Positions 26,636-34,810 of a stretch of DNA of 64,000 nt are shown one piece after another; position 1 is the stretch's first letter, and the number at the start of each line of letters is the position of its first letter. The stretch is from Pirellulales bacterium. Its GTDB lineage: Bacteria; Planctomycetota; Planctomycetia; Pirellulales; JAEUIK01. A model generated the notes under the pieces. It searched no databases. It was not told the origin of the DNA and worked only from the letters and a program-made list of their open reading frames with translations. The stretch covers positions 1 through 64,000 of the forward strand of contig JAIBBY010000007.1 of assembly GCA_019694455.1 (NCBI GenBank), read 5' to 3'. The translations under genes and the position numbers were made by a program.

Positions 26636-27880
26636 ATGAGGTTGCACTCACACTACCGGCATTGGCGCCGATGTGTGCTCCATTTGGCGCTCGTCCTGGG
26701 TGTGGCTTGCGCGGTTCGCGGCGTCGAACCAGCGGTTGCAGTCCCGGATGCCGAGTGGGACGCGGCATTCCAGCGCGCGCAGGGCTGGACCGGTGGCGAT
26801 GCGATGTATTCGGTCGATCTGGCCAATGGCCACGTCCTTTGGCTGTTTGCCGACACCTGGATCGGCGACGTGCGCGACCAACGCCATGCGACAGGCTCGA
26901 CGATGGTCAACAATACGCTGGCGCGGCATCCCCTGCTTCCGCAGGGAAAGCCTCCTGCTCCACCAGTCGTCGAGTTCCTATGGGGCACGTCGAAGGCTGG
27001 AAATAAACCGGCGGCTTGGATTCAGCCCGATCCAAAGCAATTGGGCGATCTTGTTCAACAATCGCCGATCGAAACCTGGTACTGGGTGGCCGACGGCGCG
27101 CTGTTGCGAGCGCACGAACTGTCGGCGCGCTTGGTGATCTTCCTGTGGCGCATGGCCCGCAGCGGCGCTAAGGTGATGGATTTTCGCAATGTTGGTTGCG
27201 CCATGGCGGTGGTCGACAATCCGCACGATGACTGGTCGCAATGGAGAGTGCGGCAAATCGCCGTGCCCCATGCGACGTCTAAGCTGTCGGATACAACCCG
27301 CTCCGACTCCGCGATCGTATGGGGTTGCGAGGTGCTCGTTGACCGCGACGCCAACGGGCGCGAGTACGCGCACGTTTTTGGATACCGCCCCCACGGGCCA
27401 TTTGGCAACGAGCTGGTCGCCGCGCGTGTGTCTGGCGATCTAATTGAGCAGATGGACCAATGGGAGTTTCGCACCGTGAATGGCTGGTCGCCGCGGCCGG
27501 GAGACGCGGTGGGACTGACAACCGGATTGACCACCGAGTACTCGATAACGCCGGTCGATGTCGATGGCGGCCGGCGCTGGTTGCTTACGCAAAGCGAGCC
27601 ACTGTTTGGCGCCCGCATTCTGCTGCGCGCGGCGCAATCGCCGTGGGGGCCCTGGTCCGAGCCGAGAGCGGTTTACACCGTTCCCGGCTTGAGCAGCCAG
27701 AGAAAACACATCACCTACGCGGCCAAGGCGCATCGGGAGTTGTCTCGGTCGGGCGAGCTATTGGTGACATACGTGGTGAACTCGCTCGATTTTTCCGAGA
27801 ACGTGAACAACGCGGATATTTACCATCCACGCTTCGTGCGCGTGCCGTTGACGCTCGCGCCCGAGCCACCCAACGACTGA
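26636..27880 (+). CDS. Secreted DUF4185-like beta-propeller protein
   Basis: 414 residues from ATG 26636, which gives a basic n-region and hydrophobic signal (about 1-27). The frame is open upstream but lacks a signal there. The rest is rich in beta strands with a glycosidase-propeller look: LWLFADTWIGDV near the start, a WGCEVLVD strand, a WSEPRAVYTVPG stretch, and repeated short W/F-G-D patterns. This fits the DUF4185 or five-bladed glycoside-hydrolase-like group, some of which bind or cleave glycans. Catalytic acids cannot be assigned with confidence. It follows the PPIase gene by 58 bp on the same strand and ends 12 bp before the convergent MIOX gene. Confidence 0.6.
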   Translation: MRLHSHYRHWRRCVLHLALVLGVACAVRGVEPAVAVPDAEWDAAFQRAQGWTGGDAMYSVDLANGHVLWLFADTWIGDVRDQRHATGSTMVNNTLARHPLLPQGKPPAPPVVEFLWGTSKAGNKPAAWIQPDPKQLGDLVQQSPIETWYWVADGALLRAHELSARLVIFLWRMARSGAKVMDFRNVGCAMAVVDNPHDDWSQWRVRQIAVPHATSKLSDTTRSDSAIVWGCEVLVDRDANGREYAHVFGYRPHGPFGNELVAARVSGDLIEQMDQWEFRTVNGWSPRPGDAVGLTTGLTTEYSITPVDVDGGRRWLLTQSEPLFGARILLRAAQSPWGPWSEPRAVYTVPGLSSQRKHITYAAKAHRELSRSGELLVTYVVNSLDFSENVNNADIYHPRFVRVPLTLAPEPPND

Positions 27881-27892
27881 GTGCAGGCGACG

Positions 27893-28795
27893 CTACCAGG
27901 CGATTTCGGCGGGAAAGTAGCGGTCGATCAAGTCTTGATAAAACGGCCGTAGCGCGGCCACATCGGGGCGCTGCTCGCTCTTGGTGTATAGATCATAGGG
28001 GTTGAACTTGCGCACCCAATCAAACATCTCCTGGTCGTGCCTGCTCATCAAATGCTGATACTCCCCCTCTCGATGCGCGGGGTAGAAAGAGTGATAACGC
28101 ACCATGTACAGCGCTGGCTCCGGCAGGTGCTCCTTGACCACATGATATAGGTACTCGTCGTGCCCCCACGACATCAGCACTTGATCCAGTCCGCCGCGCT
28201 CCTCGTACATGCCGCACTCGGTCTGATACTCGGGCATCGCTGAGTCTGGATTCGCGGCAAAGAACTCCGGGAAGACGATCTTGTCTGAGAACTTGCAGCC
28301 GACGGGGAAGGTGTCTCCCACCACCGCCCACTGCGGCTCACCATACAGGCAGAGAATCTTGCCCAAGTCGTGGATCAAGCCGGTTACGATGAACCAATCG
28401 GGATGGCCATCGCGGCGAATCGCCTCGGCGGTTTGCAGGCAGTGCTCAATCTGCGGCACGTCGGTGTCAGGATCGCTATCGTCAACCAGGGTGTTGAGGA
28501 ATTCCAACGCTTCCCACACGCCCATGCGCTTCTTGGCAAGCGGCAGGAATTGCGCGCGCTTGCCGCGCACAAAGTCGACCGTTTGGTGCGTGTGGTTGAG
28601 GCGATAGAACTCCTTGACGCTGGCCCGAGCCTCGGCGCGGTAATCGCGAAATTCTTCTTTCTTCTTGTCGGGGTCCGTCGCGCAAAACGGCTTGTTATCG
28701 GCCGCCGGTTCGGGATAGCGACGCTTGAGATCGTCTTCCCATTCGTCCAGGCTTGCCAGGGGTTGTTGCGAGGCGGATTTGGCGCGATCGATCAT
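27893..28795 (-). CDS. myo-Inositol oxygenase (MIOX)
   Basis: 300 residues, the usual MIOX length. The di-iron HD-like site is complete when compared with the mouse enzyme: His118 (HCLQTAEAIR), His142-Asp143 (LIHDLGK), His212 (SWGHDEY), His235 (YHSFYPAH) and Asp268 (NPYDLYTK). Lys146, which binds inositol in the family, is also present, and the N-terminal NHTHQTVDFV signature is intact. MIOX oxidises myo-inositol with O2 to D-glucuronate, in the cytoplasm. No inositol dehydrogenase, iol or uronate genes are next to it, so it appears to act alone. A dyad (28833-28845) lies about 40 bp upstream. Confidence 0.92.
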   Translation of the reverse strand: MIDRAKSASQQPLASLDEWEDDLKRRYPEPAADNKPFCATDPDKKKEEFRDYRAEARASVKEFYRLNHTHQTVDFVRGKRAQFLPLAKKRMGVWEALEFLNTLVDDSDPDTDVPQIEHCLQTAEAIRRDGHPDWFIVTGLIHDLGKILCLYGEPQWAVVGDTFPVGCKFSDKIVFPEFFAANPDSAMPEYQTECGMYEERGGLDQVLMSWGHDEYLYHVVKEHLPEPALYMVRYHSFYPAHREGEYQHLMSRHDQEMFDWVRKFNPYDLYTKSEQRPDVAALRPFYQDLIDRYFPAEIAW

Positions 28796-28832
28796 GTCAA
28801 CGGGACTCCGCGGCGGCTGTTTTGAACCTGAT

Positions 28833-28845
28833 TTACAACCTGTAA
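28833..28845. promoter_or_regulatory. Short inverted repeat in the MIOX/tatC divergent intergenic region
   Basis: TTACA-ACC-TGTAA is a 5-bp perfect dyad with a 3-bp spacer, 38 bp upstream of the MIOX start in a 204-bp divergent intergenic region. It lies in the most AT-rich part of this spacer. It could be an operator for a small dimeric repressor; a 5-bp dyad also occurs by chance. Confidence 0.2.
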
Positions 28846-28999
28846 CAGTATTACGACCGTCGCCAGCGGCGACAATTGCGATCGAAAAGGGCGTAATTGT
28901 GGCTCTGCGAAGCCCCTGCTATTATCGACCGATACCTTCCGCTCGACCCCGCACCCCGCGGCAGCGCCCGCCGCTCTGCCAGCCTCTGTCTCCGCCCGC

Positions 29000-30046
29000 A
29001 TGAAGTTTCAGCCGCCGAACGAGGATCTGTTCAAAGACAGCACCATGACCTTCGGGGAACACCTCGAAGAGTTGCGGATTTGCCTGTTTCGCGCGCTGAT
29101 TGGCCTGGTGATCGGTATTTGCATTGGTTTGCTGCTGGGGCAGCAAATTGTTCTCTTGGTGCAAAAGCCCCTGGTCGACGCGCTCGAGGGCTATTACGCC
29201 CACAAGGCGGAGAAGAATTTGCCGGCTTATCTGAGCGCTCTTCGCGATAGTCGACAGACGCTGGGATTCACCGAGAAAGAAGCAATTGCGGCAATCCAAC
29301 ATGGACTGGTGCCGGAGCGAGTCTATGTCAGTCGGCAATCGGCCGAGACGGCCCGCGCAAAGCCTTCCGCCGCTGTGACCGACGAGGAAGCGACCTCCGA
29401 TCAAACCGCCGCGGCGCTGAATCTGGTGCCCATGCTCATCTGGCGTCCTAGCACCGAGATTCAGGGAGTCCGCCCCACAACACTCAGCGCTCAGGAGGCG
29501 TTCTCCATCTGGATCAAGGCCTCGGTGGTGGCGGGCATCATCATTTCCAGCCCGTGGGTTTTTTACCAGTTGTGGTCGTTTGTCGCCGCCGGATTGTATC
29601 CCAACGAAAAGCACTATGTTCACGTGTTCCTGCCGTTCAGCCTGGGGCTGTTTCTGGCGGGCGCGGCGCTGGCGTTTTTCTTCGTGTTCAAGCCGGTGCT
29701 CGACTTTTTGATTGGCTTCAATCAATGGCTGGGGCTCGATCCCGATCCGCGCATCAGCGAGTGGTTCAGCTTTGTGCTGATCCTGCCGTTGGGCTTTGGC
29801 ATCAGCTTTCAGCTTCCCTTGGTGATGCTGTTCTTAGACCGCATCGGCATCTTCAGCGTACAGATGTATCTGGAGAAATGGCGCATCGCCATCTTCGCGA
29901 TCACGGTGATTTCGGCGGTGCTCACGCCCGCCGATCCGTACAGCATCTTCTTGATGGCGATACCGCTCATCGTGCTGTATTTCGGCGGGGTGGCGCTGTG
30001 CCACTATCTGCCGCGACGGAAAAGCCCATACGACGAGGATGAATAA
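29000..30046 (+). CDS. tatC: Twin-arginine translocase subunit TatC with enlarged first periplasmic loop
   Basis: 348 residues against about 250 for typical TatC. The N-terminal signature MTFGEHLEELRICLFRAL (about residues 16-33) leads into TM1. TM2 does not begin until about residue 165, and is marked by PWVFYQLWSFVAAGLYPNE, also a TatC signature. The roughly 115 residues between them, charged and including YYAHKAEKNLP and RQSAETARAKPSAAV, are a large insertion into the first periplasmic loop, which normally contacts the signal peptide and TatB/TatA. Helices 3-6 are normal. TatC recognises twin-arginine signal peptides; the DUF1501 protein at 52396 carries one. No tatA is beside it. Confidence 0.93.
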   Translation: MKFQPPNEDLFKDSTMTFGEHLEELRICLFRALIGLVIGICIGLLLGQQIVLLVQKPLVDALEGYYAHKAEKNLPAYLSALRDSRQTLGFTEKEAIAAIQHGLVPERVYVSRQSAETARAKPSAAVTDEEATSDQTAAALNLVPMLIWRPSTEIQGVRPTTLSAQEAFSIWIKASVVAGIIISSPWVFYQLWSFVAAGLYPNEKHYVHVFLPFSLGLFLAGAALAFFFVFKPVLDFLIGFNQWLGLDPDPRISEWFSFVLILPLGFGISFQLPLVMLFLDRIGIFSVQMYLEKWRIAIFAITVISAVLTPADPYSIFLMAIPLIVLYFGGVALCHYLPRRKSPYDEDE

Positions 30047-30087
30047 GCGCCGCGCGTGCGTGGCGCCGCGTATTGGTTGAGAGTTGT

Positions 30088-30108
30088 TTGGCGGTATGGG
30101 TCCGCCAA
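30088..30108. terminator. Stem-loop between convergent tatC and PII genes, possible bidirectional terminator
   Basis: A perfect 7-bp stem (TTGGCGG / CCGCCAA) with a 7-nt loop sits 41 bp after the tatC stop and just after the PII stop. There is no clear T tract on either side, so it is a candidate terminator by position only. Confidence 0.4.
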
Positions 30109-30109
30109 G

Positions 30110-30457
30110 CTAGATGGCTTCGCTGCCGCGCTCGCCGGTGCGGATACGAATGCAATCGTCGAGCGGCAGAATGAAGATCTTGCCGTCGCCAATTTCGCCC
30201 TTATCTCCGGTGCGGCCACCCTTGATGATCGCATTGACGGTCGGCTCGACGAACTCGTCGTTGACCGCGATCTGTAATTGCACCTTGCGCAGCAGGTTGA
30301 CGGTGAACTCGTGGCCGCGGTAGACCTCGGTATGCCCCTTCTGGCGGCCAAATCCCTGGCAGTCCATCACGGTCAGCCGAAACACCTCGACTTCGGTAAG
30401 CGCCGCTTTGACGGCCTCTAATCGACTAGGCTGAATGATGGCGATAATCAGTTTCAT
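30110..30457 (-). CDS. PII nitrogen-regulatory protein with Tyr51 replaced by Phe
   Basis: 115 residues. The PII fold is clear: MKLIIAIIQPSRLEAVKAAL start, T-loop GRQKGHTEVYRG, B-loop GDGKIFILPL and RIRTGERG end. The residue that is uridylylated in proteobacterial GlnB/GlnK, Tyr51, is Phe51 here (HEFTVNLL); Tyr46 is kept. The B-loop region TGDKGEIGDGK is about three residues longer than the common TGKIGDGK. PII senses ATP/ADP and 2-oxoglutarate and controls ammonium transport and nitrogen assimilation. There is no amtB or glnA nearby, so the partner is unknown. Confidence 0.88.
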   Translation of the reverse strand: MKLIIAIIQPSRLEAVKAALTEVEVFRLTVMDCQGFGRQKGHTEVYRGHEFTVNLLRKVQLQIAVNDEFVEPTVNAIIKGGRTGDKGEIGDGKIFILPLDDCIRIRTGERGSEAI

Positions 30458-31020
30458 GTGATCGAATTTCCTCGGGATGCTGGTCGCCCAATCGTAGCGG
30501 CGCGGAGCGGAAGGCTCAATTGGTCATTCGCGGCGGATTGAAATGTTCGCGCAAGAAAAATGCCCCGACTTGGATGAGGCAGGCGGAGCACTCACCCAAG
30601 TCATTGGGGCATCCTTCTGGCTCCAGAGGAACCTTCCTTAAATAAGCACCCGCGAAACCATTGGCCCAAGTGGGGACGCCGCTGGCAGCCTGGGCCGCTG
30701 CGACCTTGCTCCGCACACAACCGCCGCTCAGTCGTAGCCGCGACAGGCGCGCCAGAGACATCCCACGTTTGCTGGCTAGAGGTTTCGCATTGCATCCTGC
30801 TGGATTCGTTTGGTTCATCGTGCCGCTGGGAATTGCACCTGGCAGCAACGACGATGCGTGCATTAGCAAGTGATGTGCCAGCAGGCCAGATCGGCGGACG
30901 AGGAGGCGGTCTATCTCGCTTGCTTGAAAAGAGTTGCGGCGCCATTTGGAAATCTGCGCCGCAAGCGGGTGCATGGCCTTGCATCACCGACTGCGCGCCG
31001 GATAGGCAGACGAAAGCAAA
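30458..31020. other. Non-coding-looking interval between the PII gene and the porin terminator
   Basis: No reading frame in this 563-bp stretch resembles a known protein, and the longest frames (minus strand, 30516-30974 and 30601-31023) overlap each other with different composition. No tRNA, tmRNA, RNase P or SRP RNA signature was seen. It does hold one strong hairpin (30560-30612), listed separately. The rest is unassigned. Confidence 0.6.
30560..30612 (-). terminator. Long hairpin followed by a T-run on the minus strand, candidate intrinsic terminator
   Basis: ATGCCCC-GACTTGG-A-TGAG pairs with CTCA-C-CCAAGTC-(ATT)-GGGGCAT, giving about 18 paired positions, one A/C mismatch and a 3-nt bulge, with a 12-nt loop. 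On the minus strand the stem is followed directly by TTTTTCTTGC. That arrangement fits Rho-independent termination of a minus-strand transcript coming from 30613-31020, although no convincing gene lies there. It may be the 3' end of an unrecognised small RNA. Confidence 0.55.
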
Positions 31021-31063
31021 CAAAAAAACGGCCCGCCAGAATCTTGCGACTTGGGCGGGCCGT
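31021..31063 (-). terminator. Intrinsic terminator of the porin gene
   Basis: A perfect 10-bp GC-rich stem (31028-31037 pairing with 31054-31063, ACGGCCCGCC / GGCGGGCCGT) with a 16-nt loop begins 30 bp after the porin stop. In the minus-strand direction it is followed by seven T residues. This is a textbook Rho-independent terminator. Confidence 0.9.
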
Positions 31064-31092
31064 TGGGTTGCAGTCGAATTGGCGCGGTGCGA

Positions 31093-32550
31093 TTAGTACA
31101 GCAGGATGATGTCGCCGCCGACCAGGATTTGCCAGTTCTTGTTGCCATCGTCGAAGGGACGCAGGCCGCCGGCGTTGTTGTCCTCACCGGCATAGGTGTC
31201 CCAGCGAATGCAAGGTCGCGCCACAAAGTTGGCGGTCGGCTTCCAGTTGGCGCCAAACGTCAACTCGGTGAAGTTGCCGGCATAGCCCGAAAAGGTGGTG
31301 GGCAATCCGCGAGTGCTGCCGTTGGCCAGTGTGGGAAGGAAGCCACCGACGCGAAACCCGTCCTGATCGCGGAACCATTCGGCGCGCACACCCCAGGTCC
31401 ACGTGTCGCTGACTTTATAGAACAGGTAGTTGTTGAAGCCGTACCACCAAGCGCTCTTGCCGTTGGCCATTGCGGCGTTTTGATATCCCAGGTCGTGCTG
31501 GGCGACATAGGTCCACTCATTGTTGAGTGGCACACTGTAGGCAAAGGTGTTCAGATGCCGGTGCGTGAACTGACCGTTCTGATTGAGTTCCTGGCTTTCG
31601 ATGACAAAGAAGGCCAACGAATCACCCCCCTCGCCAGTCGCCGTGACGGCGCCGATCGGCGCGAGATTGGGGCTGGAGGCTGGGTTACTGCCATCCCAGG
31701 TGTCCCAGCCGCGCACAAAACCGCCACCCAGCGACAGATTGTCCGACGCCGCGTATGTGGTGAGCAGTCCGGTCAGCGTGAAGGGCTCGCCGTATTGGAA
31801 GGTGAGAGGCAAGGTGTTGAAGAAGTTATTAACCGTAGGCACTACTTCGTAACCCGACGGGCAGTAGAAGTGGCCCAGTTTGGTTTTCGTATCGCCGAAA
31901 GCCGCTTCCATGTACAACTGTGGCAGGGCGAGGCCATAGAAGCGCTGGCCTAGATTCCACTTGTCTTCGAGCCCCAGCGCTTGCGTGAAGCGAGTATCGG
32001 TGCCGTACATCAAATCGACGCGACCGCCGATGTCGGAGCCATAGCTCTCGGTGTCAGTAGTTTTCTCAGCGTACCAGTACAACTGATTGAGTTGATACTC
32101 GTTCGAACGATCCGTCCAGGTCACAATACCGTTGAATCGATTGTCCGGGTTCTGAGGATTCCACGTAAATGGCGACTGCGCGACCCAGCCCGCAATGGTA
32201 ATGTTTCGCGATTCCAGCCATTCGCACTCAAAGAGTCGGCATGGTCCTTCAGCTTCCTCCTCACCGCAGCCGTTCCCGCATCCATTGTCCCCGCTGCCAT
32301 TTCCGGCGGCCGCGGCGGCGAGTCCACCCGATTGCGCTTGATAGGCCTCGTCCTCTGCGCGTGTGGTGACATGCCCACCCCCTTCTTCGTCGCGCAAGGC
32401 AGGGTCTTGGGCGTAGTAATCTCGATACTCATAGGCAGTTCGCTGAACGCCGCTCGAAGGCAACATTGGGTAAGGTTGCTGGGCTAAGGCGGCGCTAGGA
32501 GCGAGCACTGCCAACAGCGCTGTGCAAAGCGCCCATTGGGACAGTCTCAT
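31093..32550 (-). CDS. Outer-membrane beta-barrel porin (planctomycete BBP2/DUF1597-type)
   Basis: 485 residues with a signal peptide (about 1-23). A Glu/Asp/Gly-rich segment with a small cysteine cluster (NGCGNGCGEEEAEGPC, about 87-103) precedes the barrel. From about 115 to the end the protein alternates short polar turns with aromatic strands, for example the final NWQILVGGDIILLY strand ending in an aromatic residue as barrel proteins do. This matches planctomycete porin families that form abundant outer-membrane channels. The cysteine-rich N-terminal part could crosslink the protein to the proteinaceous envelope (inference). It ends at a strong terminator (31021-31063). A GGAG sits 10 bp before its start. 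Confidence 0.82.
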   Translation of the reverse strand: MRLSQWALCTALLAVLAPSAALAQQPYPMLPSSGVQRTAYEYRDYYAQDPALRDEEGGGHVTTRAEDEAYQAQSGGLAAAAAGNGSGDNGCGNGCGEEEAEGPCRLFECEWLESRNITIAGWVAQSPFTWNPQNPDNRFNGIVTWTDRSNEYQLNQLYWYAEKTTDTESYGSDIGGRVDLMYGTDTRFTQALGLEDKWNLGQRFYGLALPQLYMEAAFGDTKTKLGHFYCPSGYEVVPTVNNFFNTLPLTFQYGEPFTLTGLLTTYAASDNLSLGGGFVRGWDTWDGSNPASSPNLAPIGAVTATGEGGDSLAFFVIESQELNQNGQFTHRHLNTFAYSVPLNNEWTYVAQHDLGYQNAAMANGKSAWWYGFNNYLFYKVSDTWTWGVRAEWFRDQDGFRVGGFLPTLANGSTRGLPTTFSGYAGNFTELTFGANWKPTANFVARPCIRWDTYAGEDNNAGGLRPFDDGNKNWQILVGGDIILLY

Positions 32551-32861
32551 GTTCGGCGACTCCGATTCGTGGAGGAATGCATGGTGGGTGTGAGGCCCAC
32601 GGTCAACGACAACGACGTGACACGTGCTATATGTGGCCGCTGGACGCGAGTTGGCGCAAGCGCCTAATCCGCGTCACCGCCTGTAGCGGCCAATGGTCGT
32701 ATCGACCCCCTTGCGAAGCGCGATTGACGGGGAGATTCCCCAAAATCGGGGGATATAGAGCGCCGGGGTGACGGTCGCGAAAACCTTGTCAGTAGCGAAG
32801 AGAATGAGGGGTTGCTAGCAGGTCGATGCCGCCAGCCATGCAGTGGCTGCTCTATCTCCGC
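32551..32861. other. Intergenic region upstream of the porin gene
   Basis: 311 bp between the porin start and the ftsY stop, both on the minus strand. It presumably holds the porin promoter. Short dyads such as GGGGA-GAT-TCCCC (32729-32741) are present, but I could not pick a convincing -35/-10 pair. No gene is seen. Confidence 0.5.
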
Positions 32862-33791
32862 TTATGCCGCCGCCGCGATATCAGCGAAGAGCGCGTCGAC
32901 AAAGCTCGACGAATCGAACGCAGCCAGATCTTCGAGTTGCTCGCCAACTCCCACAAATTTGACCGGCAGGTCGATTTGCTGCCGAATCGCGACGATCACC
33001 CCCCCCTTGGCGCTGCCGTCGAGCTTGGCCAATACGATGCCGCTGCACTGCACGGCGGCCGTGAAGTGCTTGGCCTGGCTGATGCCGTTTTGCCCCGTGG
33101 TGGCGTCGAGCACCAGCAGCACTTCTTGTGGAGCGTCGGGCACGAGCTTGCCAATCACACGATGTATCTTGCTCAGCTCTTGCATCAGATTCTGCTGTGT
33201 TTGCAAGCGGCCGGCCGTGTCGACAATGCACACATCGGCCTTTTGCTCCAGCGCGGCGGCCACCGCGCGGTGCGCGACGCTGGCCGGATCGGCGCCTTGC
33301 GGCGCCGTGACGATCTCAACGCCTAACCGCTTGGCCCAAATGGTGAGTTGCTCAACCGCAGCCGCCCGAAACGTGTCGGCGGCGCCGAGCACCACGGACT
33401 TGCCTTGAGATTTTAAGAGATGCGCCAACTTGGCGATCGATGTGGTTTTGCCCGAGCCGTTCACGCCGGCGACCATGATTACGGTAAGCCCTTCCGGAGC
33501 AAAACGGATCGGCTGCTCGGGCTGCGTGAGCAAGGTTTTGAGCTCTGGCTTGCCGGCTTCAATGACGTCGTCCAGAAATACGACGCGGCCGCGAAAATCG
33601 CGGCGCACGCGTTCGACAATCACCTTGGCGGCCGCCACCCCCATATCGGTCTTCACGAGAATGGCGTACAGCTCGGCCAGAAAATCGTCGTCCACCAGAC
33701 GCCCTTCGCGCTTGAACAAGTCGCGAACGTCGGTGTTGAGCACCTGCGCGGTCTTCTTCAGACCTTGCTTCAGCTTGTCGAACAGACCCAT
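32862..33791 (-). CDS. ftsY: Signal recognition particle receptor FtsY
   Basis: 309 residues, a short FtsY lacking the long acidic A domain seen in E. coli. The NG domain is complete: G1 GVNGSGKTTSIAKLA (about 109), DTFRAAAVEQL (about 139), G3 DTAGR (about 192) and G4-like AKLDGSAKGG (about 255). It docks SRP-bound ribosomes to the membrane. The short N-terminus (MGLFDKLKQGLKKT) is an amphipathic helix of the membrane-targeting type. Last gene of the polA-coaE-rho-ribH-nusB-ftsY run; nusB ends 40 bp upstream. Confidence 0.95.
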   Translation of the reverse strand: MGLFDKLKQGLKKTAQVLNTDVRDLFKREGRLVDDDFLAELYAILVKTDMGVAAAKVIVERVRRDFRGRVVFLDDVIEAGKPELKTLLTQPEQPIRFAPEGLTVIMVAGVNGSGKTTSIAKLAHLLKSQGKSVVLGAADTFRAAAVEQLTIWAKRLGVEIVTAPQGADPASVAHRAVAAALEQKADVCIVDTAGRLQTQQNLMQELSKIHRVIGKLVPDAPQEVLLVLDATTGQNGISQAKHFTAAVQCSGIVLAKLDGSAKGGVIVAIRQQIDLPVKFVGVGEQLEDLAAFDSSSFVDALFADIAAAA

Positions 33792-33831
33792 GAATCCACT
33801 CTTACAGAAAAATCAATTAGCGAAGCGCGAT

Positions 33832-34239
33832 TCACATCGACTTGCGCAAGGCCAGCAGGCGATCGAGGATGCCGTTGACGAATTGCGGGCTGTGGGCCGT
33901 GCCAAACCGCTTCGACAGTTCGACCGCTTCGTTGATGGCGACAGCGCCTGGCGTGTCGCCATACAAGATCTCGAAGGCGCCTAGTCGCAGGATATTGCGG
34001 TCGGTGCAGGCCATCCGTTCCAGGCTCCAATTGTCGGCCGTTTTCGCCAGGAACTCATCGAGTTCGCTGCGATTGCGACGCACCCCAGACACCAGAGTGC
34101 GCGCGAAGTCGGCCAGTTCGGCGGCCGACAATCGGCGCGACAAAAACTCGTCGGCATGCGCTGGATTGCCGCGAGGATTCAGATCGTCTTGAAAGAGCAC
34201 CTGAAGGGCCACTTCACGTGCTCGACTGCGGCGAGTCAT
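33832..34239 (-). CDS. nusB: Transcription antitermination factor NusB
   Basis: 135 residues. The all-helical NusB fold is marked by RRSRAREVALQVLFQ at the start and a C-terminal AINEAVELSKRFG followed by FVNGILDRL. NusB with NusE (S10) binds boxA RNA to allow rRNA transcription. Placement next to ribH is a common arrangement in bacteria and supports both calls. Confidence 0.94.
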   Translation of the reverse strand: MTRRSRAREVALQVLFQDDLNPRGNPAHADEFLSRRLSAAELADFARTLVSGVRRNRSELDEFLAKTADNWSLERMACTDRNILRLGAFEILYGDTPGAVAINEAVELSKRFGTAHSPQFVNGILDRLLALRKSM

Positions 34240-34316
34240 GCGCCTGATTCTCTGGTCCGGTGGTCACATCCCAAGCGAAAGCTAACTCACAGTGCAATTG
34301 TGAGGCGAGCGGCGAA

Positions 34317-34784
34317 TTAGGGCAACTGGCTCAACAAATCCGCCATGCGCAAGGCCGCTTCGGCGCACTCGGCGCCTTTGTTTCCTACGTTTCCGCCGGC
34401 TCGATGGATCGCTTGCTCCAGATTGTCGCACGTGAGCACGCCAAACAGCACCGGCAGGCCCCAGTGGCGGCCAATTTCCTCGATCGCCAGCGACGCTGCG
34501 CGGTTAATGTGTTGGTCGTGCGTCGTCTCGCCGCGAATTACCGCCCCCAAGCAGATGATCGCCAGATAGCGCCCGGAGGCGGCCAGCCGTTCGGCCGCCA
34601 GCGGAATCTCGAACGCGCCCGGCGTCCAGGCGACGTCAATCTGATCGTCCGCGACTCCATGCTCGGTCAGCTTGGACAGCGCCCCGTCCAGCAAGCGCCC
34701 GGTGATCGAGTCGTTGTAGCGCGCGACGACGATGGCCACTCGCCCCTGGGGGGGGACCAGCCGCCCCTCGAATACCCGTGCCAC
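34317..34784 (-). CDS. ribH: 6,7-dimethyl-8-ribityllumazine synthase
   Basis: 155 residues. Family motifs are [34 protein letters not shown] and [16 protein letters not shown]. Catalyses the penultimate step of riboflavin synthesis from 5-amino-6-ribitylaminouracil and 3,4-dihydroxy-2-butanone-4-phosphate. The segment after ETTHD is shifted relative to the common TxHFD form but keeps its His residues. Its product feeds riboflavin synthase and then RibF (encoded at 13879). 26 bp downstream of rho. Confidence 0.95.
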   Translation of the reverse strand: MARVFEGRLVPPQGRVAIVVARYNDSITGRLLDGALSKLTEHGVADDQIDVAWTPGAFEIPLAAERLAASGRYLAIICLGAVIRGETTHDQHINRAASLAIEEIGRHWGLPVLFGVLTCDNLEQAIHRAGGNVGNKGAECAEAALRMADLLSQLP

Positions 34785-34810
34785 GCCGCGTTCCTTTCCG
34801 CTCTAAGCGA

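Noticed and set aside
30516-31023. Two overlapping minus-strand frames (152 and 140 codons) in the PII-porin spacer
   Set aside because: Neither resembles a known protein, they lie in different frames of the same DNA, and a strong hairpin falls inside the first.
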